In this document: in pieces, positions 1 to 5,259 of the stretch
Layout of the letters: every line of letters starts with the position of its first letter
Numbering within the stretch: position 1 is the stretch's first letter
DNA from: Methanobacterium sp.
GTDB lineage: Archaea; Methanobacteriota; Methanobacteria; Methanobacteriales; Methanobacteriaceae
DNA length: 5,484 bases
Assembly: GCA_003162655.1 (NCBI GenBank)
Contig: PMMY01000221.1
Span: 1,493 to 6,976 of the forward strand
Reading direction: 5' to 3'
Notes under the pieces: model-generated
The model's database searches: none
What the model saw: only the letters and a program-made list of their open reading frames with translations
What the model was told of the DNA's origin: nothing
Made by a program: the position numbers and the translations under genes

Positions 1-453
1 TTGATAACTAATGATCCACTTGGAATAGGTGGACTATTAATTGATGCTACGAGGATAACTCAATTAATTATGAAAGATGGTTTAAACCACTTTAAACTGT
101 TGGAAATGGTTTTAGATTCATCCATTATGGGTCTTAGATCTTACATTAGTGATAATCCCATGGATGTTCCTGCTGAATATCGTCTAGCATTCAGAGAATT
201 AGGTCTTTCAATAGGTCTTAAGGGATTAGGAATCATAATTGAGTTAATCAGGGATAATCATGAATTTTCTATTAAAAATTCATTGGATAATCGATTTAAT
301 GTTCTTAAATCGTATATGGATCTTGGAGTTATCATAGAAAAATTTTGGATAGATGAAAAAAACAGGAAGACAAGAAATTGGATAGATCACAGGGATATTA
401 ATACAGTTATGCTGGCAACTACATTGGCTCCCCAGGGCTTTTTGAAGATTTAA
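1..453 (+). CDS. C-terminal part of an unrecognised, mostly helical protein
   Basis: The frame is open from the first base of the window to a TAA at 451-453 and gives 150 residues. It opens with TTG, but no upstream sequence is visible to support this as a start. The first residues (ITNDPLGIGGLLIDA) already look like the inside of a domain, so I treat it as 5'-truncated by the window edge. The protein has no Cys, no signal peptide and no clear membrane span. It is built of amphipathic, Leu/Ile-rich helices. Conspicuous stretches are FRELGLSIGLKGLGIIIELI (about residues 65-84) and a polar, charged segment, EKNRKTRNWIDHRDIN, near 119-134, followed by a short hydrophobic C-terminus. I cannot assign a family; an alpha-helical toroid or enzyme-like repeat fold is possible but is a guess. 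It is the only plus-strand gene and runs convergently into the pseudogene that ends 30 nt beyond it. Confidence 0.8.
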   Translation: MITNDPLGIGGLLIDATRITQLIMKDGLNHFKLLEMVLDSSIMGLRSYISDNPMDVPAEYRLAFRELGLSIGLKGLGIIIELIRDNHEFSIKNSLDNRFNVLKSYMDLGVIIEKFWIDEKNRKTRNWIDHRDINTVMLATTLAPQGFLKI

Positions 454-482
454 ATTTGAAAATATTTATTAAATTAGTTTCC

Positions 483-765
483 TCAAATCTTCAACAAGTA
501 CCTGTAACCATAACCTGGACAGAAATTAAGGTTTGGAGTGGCCATCAACTAAAAGGTAAATTCATAAAAATCAACAGTTATTCCACTTTTAATCTGGCTT
601 ATCGGCATTTCCAATTATCATTTTCAGGATTATGCCGCATTTTCCAGATAGGGTTATTTTCAGACCATCCCATAAAATTTCCTACCAAACGAATTTCTTT
701 TTCAGCAAGTCCATTATAAATAAATTTAACTTTATCTCCTTTAATGGGTAGCCGAGATCACCCAT
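483..765 (-). pseudogene. Decayed small glycogen-binding protein (CBM48 / isoamylase early-set domain)
   Basis: No single frame codes across this stretch, but five consecutive frame segments join into one protein of about 90 residues. Segment A (765-742) gives MGDLGYPL. Segment B (742-602) holds VKFIYNGLAEKEIRLVGNFM and then GWSENNPIWKMR, ending at a TAA. Segment C (605-552) ends in VDFYEFTF before a TAG. Segment D (555-529) gives LLVDGHSKP. Segment E (536-483) gives CPGYGYRYLLKI and a TGA. The joined pattern, RLVGNFMGW followed by YEFTF-LVDG, is the core of the immunoglobulin-like CBM48/AMPK glycogen-binding fold. Small stand-alone proteins of this type are annotated in methanogens as 'isoamylase early set domain' proteins. 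Three junctions look like one lost base and the fourth like one gained or two lost. Two junctions lie at short A or T runs, so sequencing error cannot be excluded. A weak Shine-Dalgarno (AAGTGA) precedes the ATG. The plus-strand frame at 456-719 is the antisense shadow of this relic. Confidence 0.75.
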
Positions 766-783
766 TTTAATTCACTTAATACC

Positions 784-804
784 TTTTTTTTGTCCAAATT
801 TATT
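784..804 (+). terminator. Possible U-rich terminator of plus-strand transcription
   Basis: Within the gene-free stretch 766-825 there is a run of eight T (784-791) followed shortly by ATTTATTTT. Archaeal RNA polymerase terminates at U-rich tracts without needing a hairpin, so this could stop transcription entering from the plus-strand gene that ends at 453. The distance of about 330 nt from that gene is long, and no stem is visible. The rest of 766-825 is plain AT-rich sequence between the end of the OB-fold gene and the pseudogene. Confidence 0.25.
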
Positions 805-825
805 TTAATACATAGAAGAATCTAA

Positions 826-1500
826 TTATACAGCCTGTCCATTAGTAGTAGAAGATGGATTTGAATTGGTTGGTACGTTGGTTGGATTTGTTGAATTACT
901 ATTATTAGTTGAATTTATTGATCCAGATGAATTTGTAGTGGTATTTGTATTGTTAGTTTCAGGACTTGTAAATGGGACAGGAACTAGTATTGGGGCTGTA
1001 TTTGGTGTTAATTCAATGTATCTGGCTGTTATTTTTACAAGAGTTAAGTTTCCAAGTGAAGCTGATATGTAGTTATATGTACCGGAGACATCACCGTAAA
1101 CAGTAACTATATCACCCTTTTTAAACGTTGTCTGGGCTTTATAGGTTATAAATATCAGATCAGAGCTTGACCAAACTCCATTTACTTGTGTAACAGCTAA
1201 TAAGATTTCGGTTCTTCCATTATTTTCATTTATCTGCTCTATCTGTCCTGTAAATTTAAAATGTTGACCATTATATTTATTCACGTTGCTTATTAACTCT
1301 TGGAAACTAATGACATTGCATGAAGCTTTATATTTTTCTAGTGCATCGCCGGTAAGTGGTGTATCGCTCGGGAAAACAAGACTTAATGTGAAAAAAATAA
1401 TTAAGATAATAAGTAAACCTGCTCCAAGGACAATTCCTATTTTGACAGGATTGGTTTGATTCAAAAACCATTCACGAGCCCATTCCAATTTTTCCCACAT
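826..1500 (-). CDS. Membrane-anchored extracellular OB-fold protein with Asn/Thr/Ser-rich tail
   Basis: The 224-residue product has a short charged, Trp-rich N-terminus (MWEKLEWAREWFLNQTNPVK), one hydrophobic segment at about 21-43, a beta-rich domain at about 58-164, a Pro-rich linker and a low-complexity tail (180-224). Positive charges before the helix suggest the N-terminus is inside and the rest outside. The beta domain carries YKASC-x(4)-F-x-ELI, YNGQHFKFTGQIEQI, and KGDIVTVYGDVSG. This resembles the small OB-fold (tRNA_anti-like) domains common in Methanobacteriaceae membrane proteins, where they are often preceded by a zinc ribbon; no zinc ribbon is present here. The tail contains six N-x-S/T sequons (N183, N186, N190, N196, N199, N202), which suggests surface N-glycosylation. 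The ligand is unknown. The ATG at 1500 starts the frame just before the membrane segment. It lies 108 nt after the ASCH-TPR gene and may have its own promoter. Confidence 0.85.
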   Translation of the reverse strand: MWEKLEWAREWFLNQTNPVKIGIVLGAGLLIILIIFFTLSLVFPSDTPLTGDALEKYKASCNVISFQELISNVNKYNGQHFKFTGQIEQINENNGRTEILLAVTQVNGVWSSSDLIFITYKAQTTFKKGDIVTVYGDVSGTYNYISASLGNLTLVKITARYIELTPNTAPILVPVPFTSPETNNTNTTTNSSGSINSTNNSNSTNPTNVPTNSNPSSTTNGQAV

Positions 1501-1520
1501 AAAAACCGCATTTTCTATAA

Positions 1521-1550
1521 ATTAATTAAACCCTTACATAATGGCATTAT
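1521..1550 (-). promoter_or_regulatory. Candidate promoter and dyad operator of the OB-fold gene
   Basis: Read on the minus strand, TTTAATTAAT (1530-1521) is a TATA-like element centred about 25 nt before the ATG at 1500, a distance that would fit a nearly leaderless archaeal transcript. Directly upstream is a perfect odd palindrome, ATAATG-C-CATTAT (1550-1538), placed where a regulator could touch the BRE region. In AT-rich DNA such elements also arise by chance, so both the promoter and operator roles are inference. Confidence 0.3.
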
Positions 1551-1602
1551 TAATCATGTTCAACTTTGATTATGTTAATAGTTATGAGGGTGTAATATTA
1601 AC
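1551..1602. repeat. Two short inverted repeats in the leader of the OB-fold gene
   Basis: TAATCA (1551-1556) is mirrored by TGATTA (1567-1572) across 10 nt, and GTTAATA (1574-1580) by TATTAAC (1596-1602) across 15 nt. They sit between the stop of the ASCH-TPR gene (1609) and the upstream palindrome at 1538-1550. They could be regulator sites or weak 3'-end hairpins of the preceding transcript. The stems are almost all A/T, so they are weak as RNA structures. Confidence 0.25.
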
Positions 1603-1608
1603 TCTTTT

Positions 1609-2742
1609 CTATAGGTTTTCAAGACATTCATCTTTAAGTATTCTAGCATCTTCATTGGACGGATTTATAACCAGGGCTCTTCTGAAACATTCAATTGCCT
1701 TATTATAACTATTTAATTCTAAAAATGCAACTCCTTTATTACATATAAATGTATCGTTATCATTTTCCATAGCTAAAGCCTCATCATAGCAATTAAGAGC
1801 CTCTTCAAATCTTCCTAGTTCCATAAGAGCGTTTCCTTTACGATTCCACATAGCTGAGTCAGGAGGTTCCTCAAGACAGAGTTCTAAAGCTTTTTCATAG
1901 CAAAAAAGTGCTTCTTCAGTATGTTCGAGTTCTGAGTGTATATTTCCTTTTGCATTCCAGACATCAGGATATTCGGGGTTCATTTTTAAAATCTTATCGT
2001 AACATTCAAGGGCTGAATTGAACTTTCCAAGCATCTCCATTATGAATCCTCTCCAATAGAGAACAAATTCATTTTTGTCGTTAATTTTCATTGCTTTATC
2101 ACTGCACTTAAGGGCTTTTTCAGGCTGGTTTGAATTTAAAAGGGCTATTGCCTTGTTATTGTAAATGTACTCGTTTTGTTTATCAAGTTTAATGGCTTTA
2201 TCATAACATTCAATGGCCTCTTCAAACCTTCCTAGACGCGAAAGATTGTCTCCTTTTTTGTTTAGGAGGTAAACATCGTTTGGATCGAATTTTAAAGCCG
2301 CAGTGTAACATACAACAGATTTATTGAATTTACCAACATCAAAAAGTATGTCTGCCCTCTTGGTTATCATAGATTTTTCATCTATCTTTTTACCCTCCCA
2401 ATCTTCAATTGGTAGTTTTTTAAATCGTATAACTTGAAATAAAGATGAATCACTAGTGTCTTCTGGGTAGATCTTTTTGAAATCGGATTCAAGTTCTTTA
2501 GCATTTGAATATCCTTCTTCATGTGCTAGGGAATCATTTTTAATTAGTTCCCCAAATTTAACAACTTCCACATCCGTAACTTTGGCTTCAAATAATTTTT
2601 TACGTTCTTTTGAAACGAGATTCCAGTAGCAGTGTAATCTATCTCCGGGAGAAAGTGGTTTTTTCCAGAGTTTCCGGATGGTAGCTGTTTTTTTACCTGT
2701 TATAAGTTCAACGTGACGGCTTCCAAAGAGTAATATTGGTAT
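1609..2742 (-). CDS. ASCH-domain / seven-TPR fusion protein with apparent ATA start
   Basis: The full frame gives 377 residues. Residues 1-110 form an ASCH (PUA-like) domain, with the family signature G-K-K-T-A-T-I-R at 16-23, the turn SPGDRLH at 31-37, CYWNLVSKERKKLFEAKV after it, and a closing strand (VIRFKKL, 104-110). Residues from about 124 to 363 form seven tandem TPRs, each about 34 residues (the fifth has a 3-residue insertion), with typical G-x-F-x-x-A and Y-D-K-A-L patterns. A short capping helix ends the protein. ASCH domains are thought to bind RNA, and TPRs to bind proteins, so a scaffold or adaptor acting on RNA or translation is a reasonable inference; no enzyme motif is visible. 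The protein is cytoplasmic. A GTG at 2571 (320 residues) would split the ASCH domain. In-frame codons from the TAA at 2761-2763 to 2572 contain no ATG, GTG or TTG. The best-placed start is ATA at 2742-2740, seven bases after GGAGG. A start-codon mutation or sequence error is the alternative. Confidence 0.82.
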   Translation of the reverse strand: MPILLFGSRHVELITGKKTATIRKLWKKPLSPGDRLHCYWNLVSKERKKLFEAKVTDVEVVKFGELIKNDSLAHEEGYSNAKELESDFKKIYPEDTSDSSLFQVIRFKKLPIEDWEGKKIDEKSMITKRADILFDVGKFNKSVVCYTAALKFDPNDVYLLNKKGDNLSRLGRFEEAIECYDKAIKLDKQNEYIYNNKAIALLNSNQPEKALKCSDKAMKINDKNEFVLYWRGFIMEMLGKFNSALECYDKILKMNPEYPDVWNAKGNIHSELEHTEEALFCYEKALELCLEEPPDSAMWNRKGNALMELGRFEEALNCYDEALAMENDNDTFICNKGVAFLELNSYNKAIECFRRALVINPSNEDARILKDECLENL

Positions 2743-2748
2743 TAGGAA

Positions 2749-2754
2749 CCCTCC
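2749..2754 (-). promoter_or_regulatory. Strong Shine-Dalgarno (GGAGGG) that fixes the ASCH-TPR start
   Basis: Read on the minus strand, GGAGGG at 2754-2749 perfectly matches the archaeal anti-Shine-Dalgarno. Seven bases separate GGAGG from the ATA at 2742, the expected spacing, and the frame from there encodes the beginning of the ASCH domain (IPILLFGSRH). An ATG overlapping the same site (2756-2754) opens only a four-codon frame that ends at TAA 2744-2742. The remaining spacer to the activase stop (2755-2816) is AT-rich, with no gene and no convincing promoter element. Confidence 0.7.
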
Positions 2755-2816
2755 ATAAGTTTAATTAAATTAACAATTTTGAATTTTTGATTAAATCTAT
2801 TTTTTAATACTAAATA

Positions 2817-3551
2817 TTATTTAATAGTTTCATCCCCAAATTCTGAGGTTTTTATTTTTATCTTTTTTTGAAATGGTTTCACTGATTCTGCAATTTCAAC
2901 GAGTTCTTTTCTTGAAGGACTTGGAGTTTCTTTTAGCTTTTCATCAAGAACTGTTCTGTTTCGGAACTGTTGTATTGTGTAGACATCGCAACGAATATCC
3001 TTTGCAATGTCAACAACATCCTCAGGAATCATAAGTCCTGGTACATAGGTTGTTCTGCATTCTAAATAGATTTCAGGAAATTTTAGACATATTTCCATAC
3101 TTTTTCGTACATTCTCCCCAATATCTGCACCAATAACTTCTTCATATTTATTGAATGGGGCTTTAATGTCTAGTGCAACATAATCCACAAGATCCAAAAG
3201 ATCTTCAAGTTTATCAGGGTAGTAGCCATTGGTGTCGAGTTTAACGTCGAGTTGAAGTGTTTTACAGTACTTTAAAATTTTAAAAATTTCTTCTTTCTGG
3301 ATCAGAGGTTCTCCACCAGTTAAAACTACACTGTCTATGAAATCAAGTGAATCATCTATTTCCCTATATATGTCTGTGATTTTCTGTGATTTTCCACCTT
3401 CAATGATCCCTGGATTGTGACAGTAAGGACAGCGGAGCATGCATCCTGCAGTGAAGATAACCAGCGACATTTTACCTGGAAATTCGAGTGATGAAACAAG
3501 CATTCCACCGATTTTAATGGTATCATATTTTTCAATAGTTAATGTATTCAT
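2817..3551 (-). CDS. nrdG: Radical SAM activase, anaerobic ribonucleotide reductase activating protein type
   Basis: The 244-residue protein is a complete glycyl-radical-enzyme activase-like radical SAM protein. The iron-sulfur motif C-M-L-R-C-P-Y-C places the cluster cysteines at 37, 41 and 44. TGGEP (78-82) is the SAM-binding motif. LDTNG (105-109), YVALDIKAP (124-132) and QQFRN (194-198) are further conserved barrel positions of this subfamily. A single cluster is expected, with no extra ferredoxin insert. Length and motifs fit the archaeal and anaerobe NrdG form, which generates the glycyl radical on the class III reductase NrdD. No nrdD is visible here, so the partner is inferred, and activation of another glycyl radical enzyme is possible. 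The ATG at 3551 follows a weak AGGAAAG site and lies 36 nt after hisC, which suggests co-transcription. Confidence 0.85.
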   Translation of the reverse strand: MNTLTIEKYDTIKIGGMLVSSLEFPGKMSLVIFTAGCMLRCPYCHNPGIIEGGKSQKITDIYREIDDSLDFIDSVVLTGGEPLIQKEEIFKILKYCKTLQLDVKLDTNGYYPDKLEDLLDLVDYVALDIKAPFNKYEEVIGADIGENVRKSMEICLKFPEIYLECRTTYVPGLMIPEDVVDIAKDIRCDVYTIQQFRNRTVLDEKLKETPSPSRKELVEIAESVKPFQKKIKIKTSEFGDETIK

Positions 3552-3587
3552 GATTTTGTCTTTCCTATTAATATATGAATTTGAATT

Positions 3588-4706
3588 TTAACTTTTTTTG
3601 ATCTTATTGCCAATTATGTCTTTAAGAATTTTTATAAATTCTATATCTTCATCTAATGTACCAACACTTACTCTGATCCAGTACTCATCAAGTCCCTTAA
3701 AAGAAGTGCAGTCTCTAACGATTATCCCCTTTTGCATGAGCCTTTCACTCAATTCCTTTGCAGTTAATCCTGTTTCTCGGACATCTACAAGTATATAATT
3801 TGCCTTTGACTCGTAAACCTTCAGATTTTTGAATTTTGACAATGACTTGTATAGAAATTCTCTGCTTTCGATACTCAACTCAGTAGATTTTTTAATGTAA
3901 TCTTTATCTTGGAGAGTTGCGGTTGCTGCTAATTCAGATAATTTTGTAAGACTGAAAACTGGCTTGACACGGTACATATATTCTATAATCTCGGGATTTG
4001 ATAATCCGTAGCCTATTCTCATACCGGCAAGTCCCAACACTTTTGAAAATGTTCTGAGTATGAATAGGTTTTTATATTCATTTAGAAGGTCGACATTGTC
4101 AACACCTGAAAATTCATAATATGCTTCGTCAACTACAACAACTGCATTTGTACTTTCAAGAACAGTTCTGATATTCTCTCTACTTATTAAACCACCTGTA
4201 GGGTTGTTTGGTGTACAAAGGAATATTAACTTGGTTTTAGGATTTATTGCTTTGATAACCGAGTTAACATCTAAAGTATTAGATGGAACATCCCAATTAG
4301 CGTATACAGGTACAGCGCCTTGGATTGTAAGTGTGTACTCGTAGTACATGTAACCAGGAATGGGAACTATGAACTCATCTCCCGGTTCAATAAAAGCTTT
4401 TCCTAAAACGTCGAGTATTTCATCAGCACCATCTCCACCTAAAATAACATTTGATGGAGAAACTCCAGAATATGATGCGACATCTTTGATTAAACTATTT
4501 AAATTTGATTCAGGATATTGACTTATCAGTTGTAGATTCTTTTTAAGAGCTTCAACTGCATTTGGAGATGGTCCAAATGGATTTTCATTTGAACCTAGTT
4601 TTATAATTTTTTTAGAGTCTAGACCATAATTAGAAGCTATTTCCTCAATAGATCTACCAGGAACGTATGGATCAAGCTGTTTTACTACTTTACTTGTGTT
4701 AATCAT
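3588..4706 (-). CDS. hisC: Histidinol-phosphate aminotransferase
   Basis: The 372-residue, PLP-dependent fold-type I aminotransferase converts imidazole-acetol phosphate and glutamate to histidinol phosphate and 2-oxoglutarate in histidine biosynthesis. Visible family motifs in order are GSNENPFGPSPN (38-49), GGDGADE (90-96, cofactor phosphate), CTPNNPTGG (164-172, with N168 expected to contact the PLP ring), VVDEAYYEF (191-199, with D193 and Y196), RTFSKVLGLAGMRIGYG (218-234, with K222 as the Schiff-base lysine and R230 near the phosphate) and WIRVSVGT (343-350, with R345 for the substrate carboxylate). The length is normal and nothing is missing. Its ATG overlaps the end of the gamma-CA-like gene by 8 nt (ATGATTAA), and GTGAT lies five bases upstream, matching the 3' half of GGAGGTGAT, so translational coupling is likely. 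Related aminotransferases share some motifs, but the N-terminal NENPFGPSP favours HisC. Confidence 0.93.
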   Translation of the reverse strand: MINTSKVVKQLDPYVPGRSIEEIASNYGLDSKKIIKLGSNENPFGPSPNAVEALKKNLQLISQYPESNLNSLIKDVASYSGVSPSNVILGGDGADEILDVLGKAFIEPGDEFIVPIPGYMYYEYTLTIQGAVPVYANWDVPSNTLDVNSVIKAINPKTKLIFLCTPNNPTGGLISRENIRTVLESTNAVVVVDEAYYEFSGVDNVDLLNEYKNLFILRTFSKVLGLAGMRIGYGLSNPEIIEYMYRVKPVFSLTKLSELAATATLQDKDYIKKSTELSIESREFLYKSLSKFKNLKVYESKANYILVDVRETGLTAKELSERLMQKGIIVRDCTSFKGLDEYWIRVSVGTLDEDIEFIKILKDIIGNKIKKS

Positions 4707-5184
4707 TTTTAATCACTCTATTTCTTGCCATTATAGCATAGTTGACGGCATTATCTTTTATAATTTTAATTTCATCTTCTTGAAGTGTTCTAACAGATTT
4801 TGCAGGTAATCCCAGTATCAGACTTTTCTCTGGGAAATCGAGGCCCTCTGTAACTACAGCTCCAGCACCAACTATACTGTTTTTCTTTATGGTTGCACCA
4901 TTAAGCACAGTTGCATTCATTCCGATTATACAGTTATCTTCAACTGTACAGCCATGTAGAACAGCTGCGTGTCCAACTGAAACATTGTCTCCAATTGTCA
5001 GTGGATAACCCTCAGATGAGTGTAGAACACAATTATCCTGAATATTTGAAAATTTACCAATATTTAAAGGTTCTATATCTCCTCTTAAGACAGCATTAAA
5101 CCATACTGATGATTTTTTATCTATGTTGACATTTCCATCTAGAATTGTACCTTCTAATACAATTACACTTCTATTGACGACCAT
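4699..5184 (-). CDS. Gamma-class carbonic anhydrase-like (CamH-type) left-handed beta-helix protein
   Basis: The 161-residue protein is made of hexapeptide repeats (for example LTIGDN, CIIGMN, SIVGAG), which fold as a left-handed beta-helix trimer, followed by a C-terminal helix (about 134-155). The zinc-ligand histidines of gamma-carbonic anhydrases are present at H55 (CVLHSS), H72 and H77 (GHAAVLHGC). The supporting residues R34 and D36 (VLRGD) and Q49 (IQDN) are also present. Compared with the archetype Cam, the short HSSEG loop lacks the acidic loop that carries the proton-shuttle glutamates, as in CamH proteins. Interconversion of CO2 and bicarbonate is therefore plausible, but many homologues were named ferripyochelin-binding proteins or are inactive. 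It lies 75 nt downstream of a GlmU-like gene and overlaps hisC. The cytoplasmic location follows from the absence of a signal peptide. Confidence 0.88.
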   Translation of the reverse strand: MVVNRSVIVLEGTILDGNVNIDKKSSVWFNAVLRGDIEPLNIGKFSNIQDNCVLHSSEGYPLTIGDNVSVGHAAVLHGCTVEDNCIIGMNATVLNGATIKKNSIVGAGAVVTEGLDFPEKSLILGLPAKSVRTLQEDEIKIIKDNAVNYAIMARNRVIKND

Positions 5185-5208
5185 AGTATCTACCGTTTAT
5201 AATTGTTG

Positions 5209-5217
5209 AATATATTT
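5209..5217 (-). promoter_or_regulatory. Candidate TATA box of the gamma-CA-hisC-nrdG unit
   Basis: On the minus strand AAATATATT (5217-5209) is centred about 29 nt before the ATG at 5184, which would put the transcript start only a few bases before the start codon. It is preceded by ATCC rather than a strong purine-rich BRE. A weak GGTAG stands 6 nt before the ATG. The 75-nt gap between genes and the U-rich stretch just upstream fit a separate transcription unit, but read-through from the GlmU-like gene is equally possible. Confidence 0.35.
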
Positions 5218-5222
5218 GGATA

Positions 5223-5248
5223 AAATAATCAAACCAAAAAATAATTTA
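5223..5248 (-). terminator. Possible U-rich terminator after the GlmU-like gene
   Basis: Eleven bases after the stop codon, the minus strand reads AATTATTTTTTGGTTTGATT and then ATTTTA: a dense T tract with a run of six T (5241-5236). This is the type of hairpin-free U-rich 3' end used in archaea. Many AT-rich spacers look alike, so the call is tentative. Confidence 0.3.
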
Positions 5249-5259
5249 GGAAATAGATG

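Noticed and set aside
80..89. Perfect palindrome GGTTTAAACC
   Set aside because: It lies inside coding sequence as ordinary codons, and a single 10-bp palindrome in AT-rich DNA is not surprising.
456..719. Plus-strand frame of 87 codons beginning with TTG three bases after the first gene
   Set aside because: It lies antisense to the recognisable CBM48 pieces on the minus strand, has no Shine-Dalgarno beyond the preceding stop region, and its translation shows no domain-like pattern.
866..1072. Plus-strand hydrophobic frame of 68 codons
   Set aside because: It is the complement of the Asn/Thr-rich tail and linker of the OB-fold gene; its Val/Leu richness is a by-product of AAT/ACT codons read in reverse.
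1700..2340. Recurring similar short DNA blocks about 100 bases apart
   Set aside because: They are the coding of the successive TPR units (repeated A-I-E-C-Y-D-K-A patterns), not an independent DNA repeat or CRISPR array.
1609..2571. Start of the TPR protein at the GTG at 2571
   Set aside because: This start removes the ASCH signature coded without interruption upstream and has no good Shine-Dalgarno, whereas GGAGG is ideally spaced before 2742.
3271..3292. AT-rich near-palindrome around AAATTTTAAAAATTT
   Set aside because: It falls inside the activase gene and is explained by Lys/Phe/Ile codons; no functional context.
3598..3798. Plus-strand frame of 66 codons
   Set aside because: It is entirely antisense to the conserved C-terminal region of hisC and has no features of its own.
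4911..5099. Plus-strand frame of 62 codons
   Set aside because: It is entirely antisense to the gamma-CA-like gene; its His/Leu-rich translation reflects the hexapeptide-repeat coding.
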